This document shows, in pieces, positions 43,701 to 52,221 of a DNA stretch of 64,000 nt (position 1 is its first letter; the number at the start of each line of letters is the position of its first letter). The DNA is from Periplaneta americana (Eukaryota > Arthropoda > Insecta > Blattodea > Blattidae): assembly GCF_040183065.1 (NCBI RefSeq), contig NW_027185525.1, forward strand, positions 92,032 to 156,031, in the 5' to 3' direction. The notes below the pieces were generated by a model. The model was not told where the DNA came from and did no database searches. It saw only the letters and a list, made by a program, of their open reading frames with translations. The translations under genes and the position numbers were made by a program.

Positions 43701-44907
43701 CCCTGTGAGTTATTTGAATGAATCCAGAATCCAAAAACTCAGTAGAGATAAATATATTTCTAAGGAAGTGGAAAAGGCTATTTACGCATATATTGAAAAA
43801 TACAAATTTTTACCCACAGAGATGGAAGAACCTAAAAGAAAAGTGGCAGATGACCCTGTTTTGTATGCTTTGAGAAGAGGGAAGAGCCGCCCTGAAGACA
43901 AAAATGGAATATTGCCTCCTCCGTTGGAACTCAAAGAGTTTTGGAACGAGGACCAACACGGTCCTTATCAAAAAGATAAAGTTCCTCTGTTAAAACCTCT
44001 GTACACTAAAAAAGCGGAACCGACATCAAAGAATATTGACAATGTAGCGGATGTCCATTTCCAGAAAAATCTTTCGGAAAAATTAATTATTAAAGAAAAG
44101 ATAGATGAAGAAGAGAAATACCTAACAAATCAAGAAAAAAAGAAAAAGAAAGATTTTACCCAAGAAGAGGTAGAAAAATGTCCTACTATTCTGTCTGAAA
44201 TAAAAAAGTTGGAAGACTCTCCAGAGAAATATATACAAGATATGCTACTAGAAGCCAAGGAAACTCATATTTATGATGCATTGATCAAAACCGTAAAAAA
44301 ACAATATGAATTTAAAAAAGTATTGATGCTCGATTTTGCTTCCAAAAAATTTATACCAGAAAGTCCACAAGATTCTCATAAAGCTTTTGATACGGGGAAC
44401 AACCACCATATGGCCGTTTTTGAAAGAGTGAAAAAGGACAAAAAGGGGAATATAGAGTACAAGGAAGATGGAACTCCTCAAAAAGAACGAAAAGGTATTA
44501 TTGTTACAGCCTTAGATGCTTCTTGCAGGGCAAGAAGAAAAGTGAAACCTTTTGACGAAAAAGATCGAGTGATTTATCGCCTTTATAAAAATTATGAACC
44601 ACAGTATAAAATACTAGATGATTCAGCAGAGTGGAAATTTGTTATGAGCTTGGTGGCAGGAGATTATATAGAACTCCAAGACAACCTTTTATACAAGGTC
44701 TATCAAATGACAGTGGGTGAGATTCATTGTTCTTTAATTACCACTTCATCTAAATACGATGGAAGTAAGACGCCAAGATATATTTTGGGTAGAAAAGAAA
44801 AAGACTTGATAATTGTAGGGAAAAAAGGTGCCAATTCCTTGTTAAGCCAAATTGTTCATAAATGGTATGTTAATCCTATAGGAGAATTAATCCGAGCGAA
44901 TGATTAA
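40774..44907 (+). CDS. cas9: Cas9, type II-C, large form
   Basis: 1377 aa from the ATG at 40774; a GTG at 40768 would add two residues. RuvC-I is ILGLDLGTSSIGWALV (Asp8). The arginine-rich bridge helix is AARRSARSLRKLIDRKKKR (about 58-76). RuvC-II is WIFKIELAREM (Glu566). HNH runs from about 619 to 675 with a zinc-knuckle pair (C619xxC622 and C659xxC662) and catalytic QIDHIIPIS (Asp639, His640) and Asn663. RuvC-III is RADHRHHFLDAFA (His837/838, Asp841). All nuclease residues are intact. At 1377 aa it is larger than typical II-C Cas9. No cas4 or csn2 is present. Its stop overlaps the cas1 start. Confidence 0.97.
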   Translation: MKRILGLDLGTSSIGWALVNLEEEKLESPSVIKDFELVDGGVRIFKEMMDPKKGEPLNAARRSARSLRKLIDRKKKRLVKIVSILKALGLTKNSVQSILQKPLLPSVSPYQLRKKALDEKLTPEELIKVILHLAKRRGFRSSAKDQIKKKQDIEKLRQEIQQDKEKKQLSWEEYAQRFEKSEDEASIIKRILILEELFRASSYRTLGEFFYETYENIDFPQKIRGRFLDRGLLEKEFRLIMEKQSEFYPFLKEDKYDRNYQSFWGEDLRDIKTNIDLLYDAIFEPRPLKSQKHLIGSCPFFPKEKRALKSSLLFQEYALWAKINAIKIVREEEKLKKVSRDLTLEQKKTIVDLAESKKEISWKELRKAFQTNGFPLDEKEYFNFELSTGSQKEKFKGLTNKILLKESLKEHFESVSQEDKEGIIQSFSEGERQFYEMVDNLTKKYGWTPEEKEELKTIHFDNSNEYASYSARLLEMILPYLQEGVPTPNNEVSYKEWDILEYLKKQGRIPENKDLKNALLNDLEINQITHNPRVKKMLFELRKLLRSLMNKYGSEEVQKDWIFKIELAREMKKDEYNRNHQTQHQVFLQKLREEARSAEMKTREDEDRYILWRAQDEQCVYCQKTLKTSELNGTDTQIDHIIPISRIPDDSMDNKVLCCTDCNQEKGNRTPWEAFGNTPQWDRMFNYLTAITSKKAKAYKENKKSSDIPDDIKVLMNYSKFLRIQWDQEEIDKQREKFCTRQLNETRFGSTEAVKFIEHLRGVEERSIPRDRHILTTKGGFTNRVKQVLKIHTKEEIFTEEDWHNHRQPESLLAIQIVKEKPKEDKNNKKQRADHRHHFLDAFALTFIGPSFENRVTTIEKTEAEYKRLLQDIGMGEVQNLDDVEINKVMDAIEKNGKTEKQKNYWRRNFSRIQHLRENLVHKHHGKMGDYYQDIIQKIQEEIPKKLDTLIVSHAHNRKITGAFHEETVYGVLNVIPVSYLNESRIQKLSRDKYISKEVEKAIYAYIEKYKFLPTEMEEPKRKVADDPVLYALRRGKSRPEDKNGILPPPLELKEFWNEDQHGPYQKDKVPLLKPLYTKKAEPTSKNIDNVADVHFQKNLSEKLIIKEKIDEEEKYLTNQEKKKKKDFTQEEVEKCPTILSEIKKLEDSPEKYIQDMLLEAKETHIYDALIKTVKKQYEFKKVLMLDFASKKFIPESPQDSHKAFDTGNNHHMAVFERVKKDKKGNIEYKEDGTPQKERKGIIVTALDASCRARRKVKPFDEKDRVIYRLYKNYEPQYKILDDSAEWKFVMSLVAGDYIELQDNLLYKVYQMTVGEIHCSLITTSSKYDGSKTPRYILGRKEKDLIIVGKKGANSLLSQIVHKWYVNPIGELIRAND

Positions 44908-45787
44908 AAGAATAGTAGAGATTAGTTTAGGAACTCATTGTAGCGTGAAGTTGGATAATTTGGTCATTAAAACCCAAGAAAAAGAAGTCTTATTACCTTT
45001 GGAAGATTTGGGGTGTTTAGTGGTGGATAACCCTGCTACTGTTTTTTCGGTAAAACTTTTAGTTTGTCTTGCACAGCACAATATAGCCGTTGTATTTTGT
45101 GGGGAAGGGCATATCCCACAAGCGTTGTTACTTGCTTATGATTCTCATCATATTCATACAAAGATTATCAAAGCTCAAGCTAATTTAGCGGAACCCAAGA
45201 AGAAGAAAATTTGGCAAGGCATTGTTAAAGCCAAAATACGAGAACAAGCCAAAGTATTGGAATTGGTGGGGAACAAAAATGGTTCTGAGAGAATTTTGCA
45301 CTACTTACCTCGGGTACTTTCTGGTGATTCTAAAAATATAGAAGGAGTGGTGGCATCTATTTATTTTAGGGAGCTTTTTGGATCCGATTTTAAAAGGGAG
45401 TATCCGGGAGGACAAGGCAGAAATAGTTTGCTTAATTATGGGTATGCTATTGTCCGTTCTTTAGCTATTAGGGGGGCTTGTGGGGCAGGTTTACACCCTT
45501 CGTTAGGTATCTTTCATAAAAATCAATTTAATCCCTATTGTTTGGGCGATGATCTTATGGAAATTGCAAGACCTTTAATAGATTATTCTGTTTATCTACT
45601 CAATCAAAAAGGTATTTTTGCCATAAACCCAGAAAGTAAAAAGGAACTTTTACAGATTATGCTTCACCGTGTTTCTTTTCAACAGCAAGAGACATCTTTA
45701 TTGGTGGGGATGCAAAAGTTTTCACAGAGTCTTGTCCAATTTATTTTGGAAGAAAAAAAACAATGGATTATTCCTAAAATTCTTTAA
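44900..45787 (+). CDS. cas1: CRISPR integrase Cas1 (type II)
   Basis: 295 aa. With Cas2 it forms the complex that inserts new spacers. An N-terminal beta domain (IKRIVEISLGTHCSVKLDNLVIKT) is followed by the helical catalytic domain. Metal-binding residues fit the family: Glu148 in KNIEGVVASIYFREL, His206 in LHPSLGIFHKNQFNPYCL, and Asp217/Asp218 with Glu221 in GDDLMEIARPLID. It begins eight bases inside cas9, so the two are coupled. It is the type II branch form. Confidence 0.96.
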   Translation: MIKRIVEISLGTHCSVKLDNLVIKTQEKEVLLPLEDLGCLVVDNPATVFSVKLLVCLAQHNIAVVFCGEGHIPQALLLAYDSHHIHTKIIKAQANLAEPKKKKIWQGIVKAKIREQAKVLELVGNKNGSERILHYLPRVLSGDSKNIEGVVASIYFRELFGSDFKREYPGGQGRNSLLNYGYAIVRSLAIRGACGAGLHPSLGIFHKNQFNPYCLGDDLMEIARPLIDYSVYLLNQKGIFAINPESKKELLQIMLHRVSFQQQETSLLVGMQKFSQSLVQFILEEKKQWIIPKIL

Positions 45788-45830
45788 ATATCTTTTTATT
45801 TTAGCCGATTGCTTTTAGAGGAGGGTGAAT

Positions 45831-46160
45831 ATGTCATTTGGGGAATTTAAAGCAATGTGGTTAATGGTTATGTTTGATATGCCAACGGAGTCTAGTTTTC
45901 AGAAAAGAGAATATTTGAGATTCCGTAAAATTTTACTGAGAAATGGTTTTTATATGCTACAGTACAGTGTTTACGCTAGACCTTGTCCGAGTATGGATCA
46001 TCTGGAAAAACACAAGAAACGCATTATAAGGACTCTTCCTGCGGATGGGGAAGTGAGAATTTTGCCTTTTACGGATTATCAGTTTGGAAAAATGGACGTG
46101 TTCTACCAGAGAAGTAAAAAGAAAACAGAAACCGCTTTAGACGAGCTTTGTCTGTTTTAG
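45831..46160 (+). CDS. cas2: CRISPR adaptation protein Cas2 (type II)
   Basis: 109 aa from the ATG at 45831, which has AGGAGG six bases upstream; a GTG at 45825 overlaps that site and is less likely. The ferredoxin-like start MWLMVMFDMPTESSFQKREYLRFRKIL has the conserved Asp after the first strand. QYSVYARPCPSMDHLEKHKKRI and VRILPFTDYQFGKM follow. It is the last gene of the cas operon, about 45 bp after cas1. A perfect hairpin begins four bases after its stop. Confidence 0.95.
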   Translation: MSFGEFKAMWLMVMFDMPTESSFQKREYLRFRKILLRNGFYMLQYSVYARPCPSMDHLEKHKKRIIRTLPADGEVRILPFTDYQFGKMDVFYQRSKKKTETALDELCLF

Positions 46161-46164
46161 ATAA

Positions 46165-46198
46165 GAGTAGAAAACTACAAAAGAGCCGTTTTCTACTC
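46165..46198. terminator. Perfect 11-bp hairpin between cas2 and the tracrRNA
   Basis: GAGTAGAAAAC (46165-46175) and GTTTTCTACTC (46188-46198) pair perfectly around a 12-base loop. It separates the rightward cas operon from the leftward tracrRNA. No T run follows on the plus strand; on the minus strand a TTTTT tract precedes rather than follows it. It may block both transcripts. Confidence 0.55.
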
Positions 46199-46295
46199 AA
46201 AAATTAGATTTTATAGGTTTGCTCTATCCTACGGGGTAATCTAAAAACCCCTTATTTTGGTTGCCTCTCAATCTACAATATGAATTTACAAAAAT
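46199..46295 (-). ncRNA. tracrRNA candidate (minus strand, between cas2 and the array)
   Basis: The plus strand at 46254-46281 reads TTTTGGTTGCCTCT, one mismatch, AATCTA, the same sense as the crRNA repeat. An RNA from the minus strand therefore carries the anti-repeat. It differs from perfect pairing at about three positions, giving the bulged duplex usual for tracrRNA. Downstream on the minus strand come a GGGG/CCCC stem (46233-46251) and an alternative TTAGATT/AATCTAA stem (46204-46210 with 46238-46244) closing an inner AGG/CCT. The latter is followed by TTTTT, so it looks like a terminator. A possible promoter is TTGGAT-17-TAAATT upstream. The exact ends are not known. Confidence 0.82.
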
Positions 46296-46364
46296 GAAAT
46301 AATAAATCCAAAAAAATTGGAAATATTTCATTTTTTTCTGTATTAAACTAGGCTTAACATCCCT

Positions 46365-46378
46365 AAATATAAAACATT
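46365..46378. repeat. Truncated CRISPR repeat at the left edge of the array
   Basis: AAATATAAAACATT matches the first 14 bases of the array repeat (AAATATAATACATT) at 13 of 14 positions. It lies 12 bases before the first complete repeat. It may be a decayed terminal repeat. As the repeat's promoter-like end is in this half, it could also help transcribe the tracrRNA. Confidence 0.5.
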
Positions 46379-46390
46379 CCGCGATGTCCT

Positions 46391-49300
46391 AAATATAATA
46401 CATTTTAGATTCAGAGGCAACCAAAACCAAACATCTGCGACAGAGACTAATTCTACAAAATATAATACATTTTAGATTCAGAGGCAACCAAAACAAGAGC
46501 TTTCGATGGTAGCTGGTACACGTTAAATATAATACATTTTAGATTCAGAGGCAACCAAAACCTTGTCTTTGAAGAAAAGGGGGATGGAGGGAAATATAAT
46601 ACATTTTAGATTCAGAGGCAACCAAAACTCGTACATAGTTTACCTCGGTCTAGGAATTAAATATAATACATTTTAGATTCAGAGGCAACCAAAACTCTAC
46701 TTCTTCTTGTAGATTCACGTCTCGAAAATATAATACATTTTAGATTCAGAGGCAACCAAAACACTGATAAACATTATTCTAAAAAAGAAAAAAAATATAA
46801 TACATTTTAGATTCAGAGGCAACCAAAACTAAGAGAGACAACATTTGATTGGTTCTTCCAAATATAATACATTTTAGATTCAGAGGCAACCAAAACCTGA
46901 TGAGATAATTAATTCAAATCAGAAAAAAATATAATACATTTTAGATTCAGAGGCAACCAAAACACAGCCAGTCAGGTATACGGCAAGGTAACAAAATATA
47001 ATACATTTTAGATTCAGAGGCAACCAAAACTAGCTATTAGGCCTTTATCTCAGCTATCACAAATATAATACATTTTAGATTCAGAGGCAACCAAAACCTT
47101 CAGGCTTTTCTTTAGGTTTATCTTCAGAAATATAATACATTTTAGATTCAGAGGCAACCAAAACCGCAGGTTATGAAGACCTGAAACACTTTCTAAATAT
47201 AATACATTTTAGATTCAGAGGCAACCAAAACTAAGCTAAATAACAACATTTTAAAATCTTCAAATATAATACATTTTAGATTCAGAGGCAACCAAAACTA
47301 TAAACTAGATTCATATAGATACTCATAAAAATATAATACATTTTAGATTCAGAGGCAACCAAAACGGGGGTTTTAGCTTGTTTGTTTGCTTGGCTAAATA
47401 TAATACATTTTAGATTCAGAGGCAACCAAAACGGTGGTGGAAACAGCAAGGGGCTGATATATAAATATAATACATTTTAGATTCAGAGGCAACCAAAACC
47501 AGAGCAGCCAATTATTAACGCTGAGATCTAAATATAATACATTTTAGATTCAGAGGCAACCAAAACGACGTGAAAGCGGACAGCTATTCACCGCCAAAAT
47601 ATAATACATTTTAGATTCAGAGGCAACCAAAACATTAACATCTAATAATCCAACTGGCAAAAAAAATATAATACATTTTAGATTCAGAGGCAACCAAAAC
47701 ACTAAAATAGTATGTAATACAAGAAACAGGAAATATAATACATTTTAGATTCAGAGGCAACCAAAACCTAGGAAATAAGTTAAGCATATTTTCCTTTAAA
47801 TATAATACATTTTAGATTCAGAGGCAACCAAAACAATGGATGATAACTATGCCTTTAATTTTTAAAATATAATACATTTTAGATTCAGAGGCAACCAAAA
47901 CACCTTTCCTCTATATGCTTCTTCCAGTTCTAAATATAATACATTTTAGATTCAGAGGCAACCAAAACGGCAATCAGGACAATTAGATGCCCAAAAAGAA
48001 ATATAATACATTTTAGATTCAGAGGCAACCAAAACGGTAAACTAGAAGGAGATAAAAAATGAAGTAAATATAATACATTTTAGATTCAGAGGCAACCAAA
48101 ACAGATGTAGATGCAGGATTATTATATCCTCTAAATATAATACATTTTAGATTCAGAGGCAACCAAAACTACCTTTTTAGTATGAATAAACTCGTTCTTA
48201 AATATAATACATTTTAGATTCAGAGGCAACCAAAACACTTGCCGTTGTTTCTTTTACTTCAAACTTAAATATAATACATTTTAGATTCAGAGGCAACCAA
48301 AACAACGCCGATGGAAGAACAACAGGAGCTTGTAAATATAATACATTTTAGATTCAGAGGCAACCAAAACTACTTCTTCTGCTACTTCTTCGTCGTCTTT
48401 AAATATAATACATTTTAGATTCAGAGGCAACCAAAACGGATTAATGAGTATTATGCCAGATACAGTAAAATATAATACATTTTAGATTCAGAGGCAACCA
48501 AAACTCAAATCAAAAAAAATATATTATTATTATAAAATATAATACATTTTAGATTCAGAGGCAACCAAAACAGTTTAGACGCGAATGTGAACACAAACTC
48601 TAAATATAATACATTTTAGATTCAGAGGCAACCAAAACACTGACTATCATACTTTAGCAACTACGAGAAAATATAATACATTTTAGATTCAGAGGCAACC
48701 AAAACAAAACACAGCAAGACCAGTTAAAATGGCAAAAATATAATACATTTTAGATTCAGAGGCAACCAAAACCATCGCATATGTTGGATTTAACATTACA
48801 GCAAATATAATACATTTTAGATTCAGAGGCAACCAAAACAATATATATCAGGGTCAGTGTATTTAATATAAATATAATACATTTTAGATTCAGAGGCAAC
48901 CAAAACCAATTTCAGAAAAGTCGCAGTTAGAAAAGGAAATATAATACATTTTAGATTCAGAGGCAACCAAAACTACAGTCATCGGAGATATAGACGCAGG
49001 GTAAAATATAATACATTTTAGATTCAGAGGCAACCAAAACCTGCATATGCGTTTGCTGATAATAAATATAAAATATAATACATTTTAGATTCAGAGGCAA
49101 CCAAAACTTTGGTAATGTGCGGGGTAATAGACCCCGCAAATATAATACATTTTAGATTCAGAGGCAACCAAAACTATAATGACATTTTCATTGATGCTTA
49201 GCCAAAATATAATACATTTTAGATTCAGAGGCAACCAAAACGATTTTATTGGCGATATGATCACCGGCGGTAAATATAATACATTTTAGATTCAGAGGCA

Positions 49301-50715
49301 ACCAAAACTATGGCGTTTAAGAATATCTAGCCCGTTTGAAATATAATACATTTTAGATTCAGAGGCAACCAAAACAGGATACGATGCAGGTTCATTATGG
49401 GATGCAAATATAATACATTTTAGATTCAGAGGCAACCAAAACGGATGTTTCATATCAATTTTGTAGGATAAAAAATATAATACATTTTAGATTCAGAGGC
49501 AACCAAAACGATACTATTGAGTTTATCAAAGAAGTTAAAAAATATAATACATTTTAGATTCAGAGGCAACCAAAACCAATGACTTTTTTGAAGACTACGA
49601 CCAAACAAATATAATACATTTTAGATTCAGAGGCAACCAAAACGAGCAGCTGAAGCTAGAATAGCGAAGACTGAAATTTAATACATTTTAGATTCAGAGG
49701 CAACCAAAACTTTGGTAATGTGCGGGGTAATAGACCCCGCAAATATAATACATTTTAGATTCAGAGGCAACCAAAACTATAATGACATTTTCATTGATGC
49801 TTAGCCAAAATATAATACATTTTAGATTCAGAGGCAACCAAAACGATTTTATTGGCGATATGATCACCGGCGGTAAATATAATACATTTTAGATTCAGAG
49901 GCAACCAAAACTATGGCGTTTAAGAATATCTAGCCCGTTTGAAATATAATACATTTTAGATTCAGAGGCAACCAAAACAGGATACGATGCAGGTTCATTA
50001 TGGGATGCAAATATAATACATTTTAGATTCAGAGGCAACCAAAACGGATGTTTCATATCAATTTTGTAGGATAAAAAATATAATACATTTTAGATTCAGA
50101 GGCAACCAAAACGATACTATTGAGTTTATCAAAGAAGTTAAAAAATATAATACATTTTAGATTCAGAGGCAACCAAAACGAGCAGCTGAAGCTAGAATAG
50201 CGAAGACTGAAATTTAATACATTTTAGATTCAGAGGCAACCAAAACAGTTTCATATATTTACCTCCTAAAGTTTTTAAATTTAATACATTTTAGATTCAG
50301 AGGCAACCAAAACGTTGGCTATCCAAATGTCGTCTGTTCGCCAAAATTTAATACATTTTAGATTCAGAGGCAACCAAAACTTACACCACCATTTTTTATT
50401 ATTTCTTTCAAAATATAATACATTTTAGATTCAGAGGCAACCAAAACGTATTTCATACCTTTTTAGTAGGATAAAACAAATATAATACATTTTAGATTCA
50501 GAGGCAACCAAAACAGGAGCTTTTTTATGAGCAAAACTGTTAATAAATATAATACATTTTAGATTCAGAGGCAACCAAAACAACGGACGAACAAAACAAA
50601 ACAATCTCCCTAAATATAATACATTTTAGATTCAGAGGCAACCAAAACCAAATTAATCCAGTAAAGGAAATTAGTTTTAAATATAATACATTTTAGATTC
50701 AGAGGCAACCAAAAC
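46391..50715 (-). CRISPR. CRISPR array, 65 repeats of 37 nt and 64 spacers of 30 nt
   Basis: The repeat begins AAATATAATACATTTTAG and ends ATTCAGAGGCAACCAAAAC on the plus strand. The first starts at 46391 and the last at 50679; the period is 67 bp throughout (64 x 67 = 4288). Reverse-complemented, it starts GTTTTGGTTGCC, like II-C crRNA repeats, and the tracrRNA anti-repeat agrees, so crRNAs come from the minus strand. In that sense each repeat holds TTGGTT-18-TATTAT, a possible promoter as in some II-C systems. Repeats 50, 58, 59 and 60 carry AAATTTAAT in place of AAATATAAT. Spacers 50-57 repeat spacers 41-47 and 49, leaving 56 distinct spacers. No spacer was seen to match the window. Confidence 0.98.
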
Positions 50716-50742
50716 AAGATATACAAATGCTCGTTTTGGTTG
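50706..50742. repeat. Inverted repeat at the right edge of the array
   Basis: The last ten bases of the final repeat (CAACCAAAAC, 50706-50715) are perfectly inverted as GTTTTGGTTG at 50733-50742, with 17 bases between. In the crRNA sense this is the upstream edge of the array. It could fold into a hairpin or be a relic of an inverted repeat copy. Confidence 0.5.
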
Positions 50743-51268
50743 GGATGTATGTAGATATGATCTACTTTTATAAACTCTATCTTTTTCATACATTTAAAAA
50801 TTTAAGTTATAAAAATTTATTTAGATCATTGATTGTAGATCAAAAAAGATTTTCTATAATCAAAGATATGGAAAAACCCAAAACATCTGTTATGCTTATT
50901 TTGTATGAAACTGTTTTTAGAAGGAGAAAGTCTTGGTACAAAATTATAAAGTGTTTTGTTCAAGAAATTGCTTACGGTCTTCTAAAGAAAAACTCAAACA
51001 GGAGAAATATACAGGATTTTTCTTATTGTCGTTATGCCTACTCTAAAAATGCTTTGTTAGGCTCAGATAAGGAAGTACAAAAAGAGACAAAAGTATATTC
51101 GTAGTGTTTATGGTAGTTATATACAAACTTACATAAATCATTTTATAGAAACCTTTTTAAATCTACCGATTGTTTTTGATGGTATAAAAAACAGTTATAT
51201 TTTTTGTAATCTACTGCTTAGTTTGGTCTCTCCTACCGTATTTACATATGTATTGTAGAGACATACAT
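50743..51268. other. Array flank: decayed coding DNA suspected
   Basis: No ORF here has both a start with a ribosome binding site and a convincing protein. A 125-aa frame (50727-51104) has odd composition. A different plus-strand frame from about 51040 to 51255 stays open and encodes a Tyr/Lys/Ile-rich stretch ending at TAG, as if a gene had been broken by frameshifts. No family is recognised. This flank is upstream of the array in the crRNA sense. Confidence 0.35.
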
Positions 51269-51295
51269 AATATAATACATTGTAGATTCAGAGGC
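51269..51295 (+). repeat. Orphan degenerate CRISPR repeat
   Basis: Positions 51269-51295 match 26 of 27 consecutive bases of the array repeat, starting AATATAATACATT and ending TAGATTCAGAGGC. The remaining end differs (GATGAAATTC instead of AACCAAAAC). The single changed base (G in TTGTAG) is also found in the tracrRNA anti-repeat. It lies 553 bp from the last array repeat. It may be a relic of an older array or a second anti-repeat-like RNA element. Confidence 0.7.
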
Positions 51296-51645
51296 GATGA
51301 AATTCGATGAGATGATTTTCTCTCTATAAAAAATTTAAGGTAGTTGATATCTAGGGACTCAGTAAAAAAATAGCCGGCAGAAAATTTCTTCTCACATACT
51401 CTCGGGTCCGATGAAATAGAAAATAGATTTGATTTATCCACTCCACAGAATTATATTAACTGTGTTGGTTGTCCGTTTGTTTCCAGCTTAAAAATACTAT
51501 GAAAAGTCTTGTAAAGAAACGATCTATTATAAACTGTGGGTATTATGCAAAAAAGAAACTAAACGGTTGACATTATTTGTGCAGGATAGTTTTTGAGGGT
51601 CATAATGTGGTTTATAGATAAAACTTTTATAAACAGAAGGAAGTT

Positions 51646-52221
51646 ATGAAAAAATTATTTTTTTTGCTTTTTATGAGTACCACCGTTGGAGCTTGTAACT
51701 TCGAGCAAATGACAAATGATGGTAGTGGTAGTGGCACTGACAGTGGCGTGAGCATTAATACCATAGTAGAGGACAGTAGTGGGAAAAGATTAGGAATACT
51801 AGTAGAAGAACGTAGTAGTTATTTATTTTTGTTTAGTCCAAAAGGTTACTACTATAGGATAGGCTATAATGGTAACATTTATCCTCCTAGCATATTACTG
51901 ACTCATAGTAAAAGCACAATCGACAAGAATAATCTATTCCACAATGCTGTTTCAGATACATTGTATAAAAAATCTGTGTATATGATTAAGTCGACAACAG
52001 GTGGTTTACCTACTGGTGAACTCTTCTGCAATGAGGCCGGTTATGCTCAACATTTGGGTTCTGGATATTATTGGTGGACAGCGGATGATGATGCGTCGGA
52101 TTTTACATTTATGATAGAAGTACCCGTAGGTATGGGTGTTGGGGTAAAGATCACGAGTTGTTCGTATGATCAGGTAGGGCTTCCTCAAAACATACAACCC
52201 CCCATTAAAATGATCGAGTAA
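51646..52221 (+). CDS. Lipoprotein of unknown function
   Basis: 191 aa. AGAAGGAAG precedes the ATG. The signal peptide MKKLFFLLFMSTTVGAC has lipobox VGAC. It is followed by a Gly/Ser/Asp-rich linker (DGSGSGTDSGVS) and then a beta-rich domain with many Tyr and Gly (YLFLFSPKGYYYRIGYNGNI). Two cysteines in the last third (SCSYDQ and LFCNEAG) could form a disulfide. No family recognised. It has the general design of the three lipoproteins at 58272-60446 but no obvious sequence relation. Confidence 0.75.
   Translation: MKKLFFLLFMSTTVGACNFEQMTNDGSGSGTDSGVSINTIVEDSSGKRLGILVEERSSYLFLFSPKGYYYRIGYNGNIYPPSILLTHSKSTIDKNNLFHNAVSDTLYKKSVYMIKSTTGGLPTGELFCNEAGYAQHLGSGYYWWTADDDASDFTFMIEVPVGMGVGVKITSCSYDQVGLPQNIQPPIKMIE

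Noticed and set aside
48957..49139. 60-codon frame inside the CRISPR array
   Set aside because: It consists of translated repeats and spacers.
50727..51104. 125-codon frame at the edge of the CRISPR array
   Set aside because: No ribosome binding site; composition is unlike a folded protein, and a different frame looks more coding in its second half. Described as decayed DNA instead.
51211..51441. Minus-strand 76-codon frame over the orphan repeat
   Set aside because: It reads through the degenerate CRISPR repeat and lacks a start signal.
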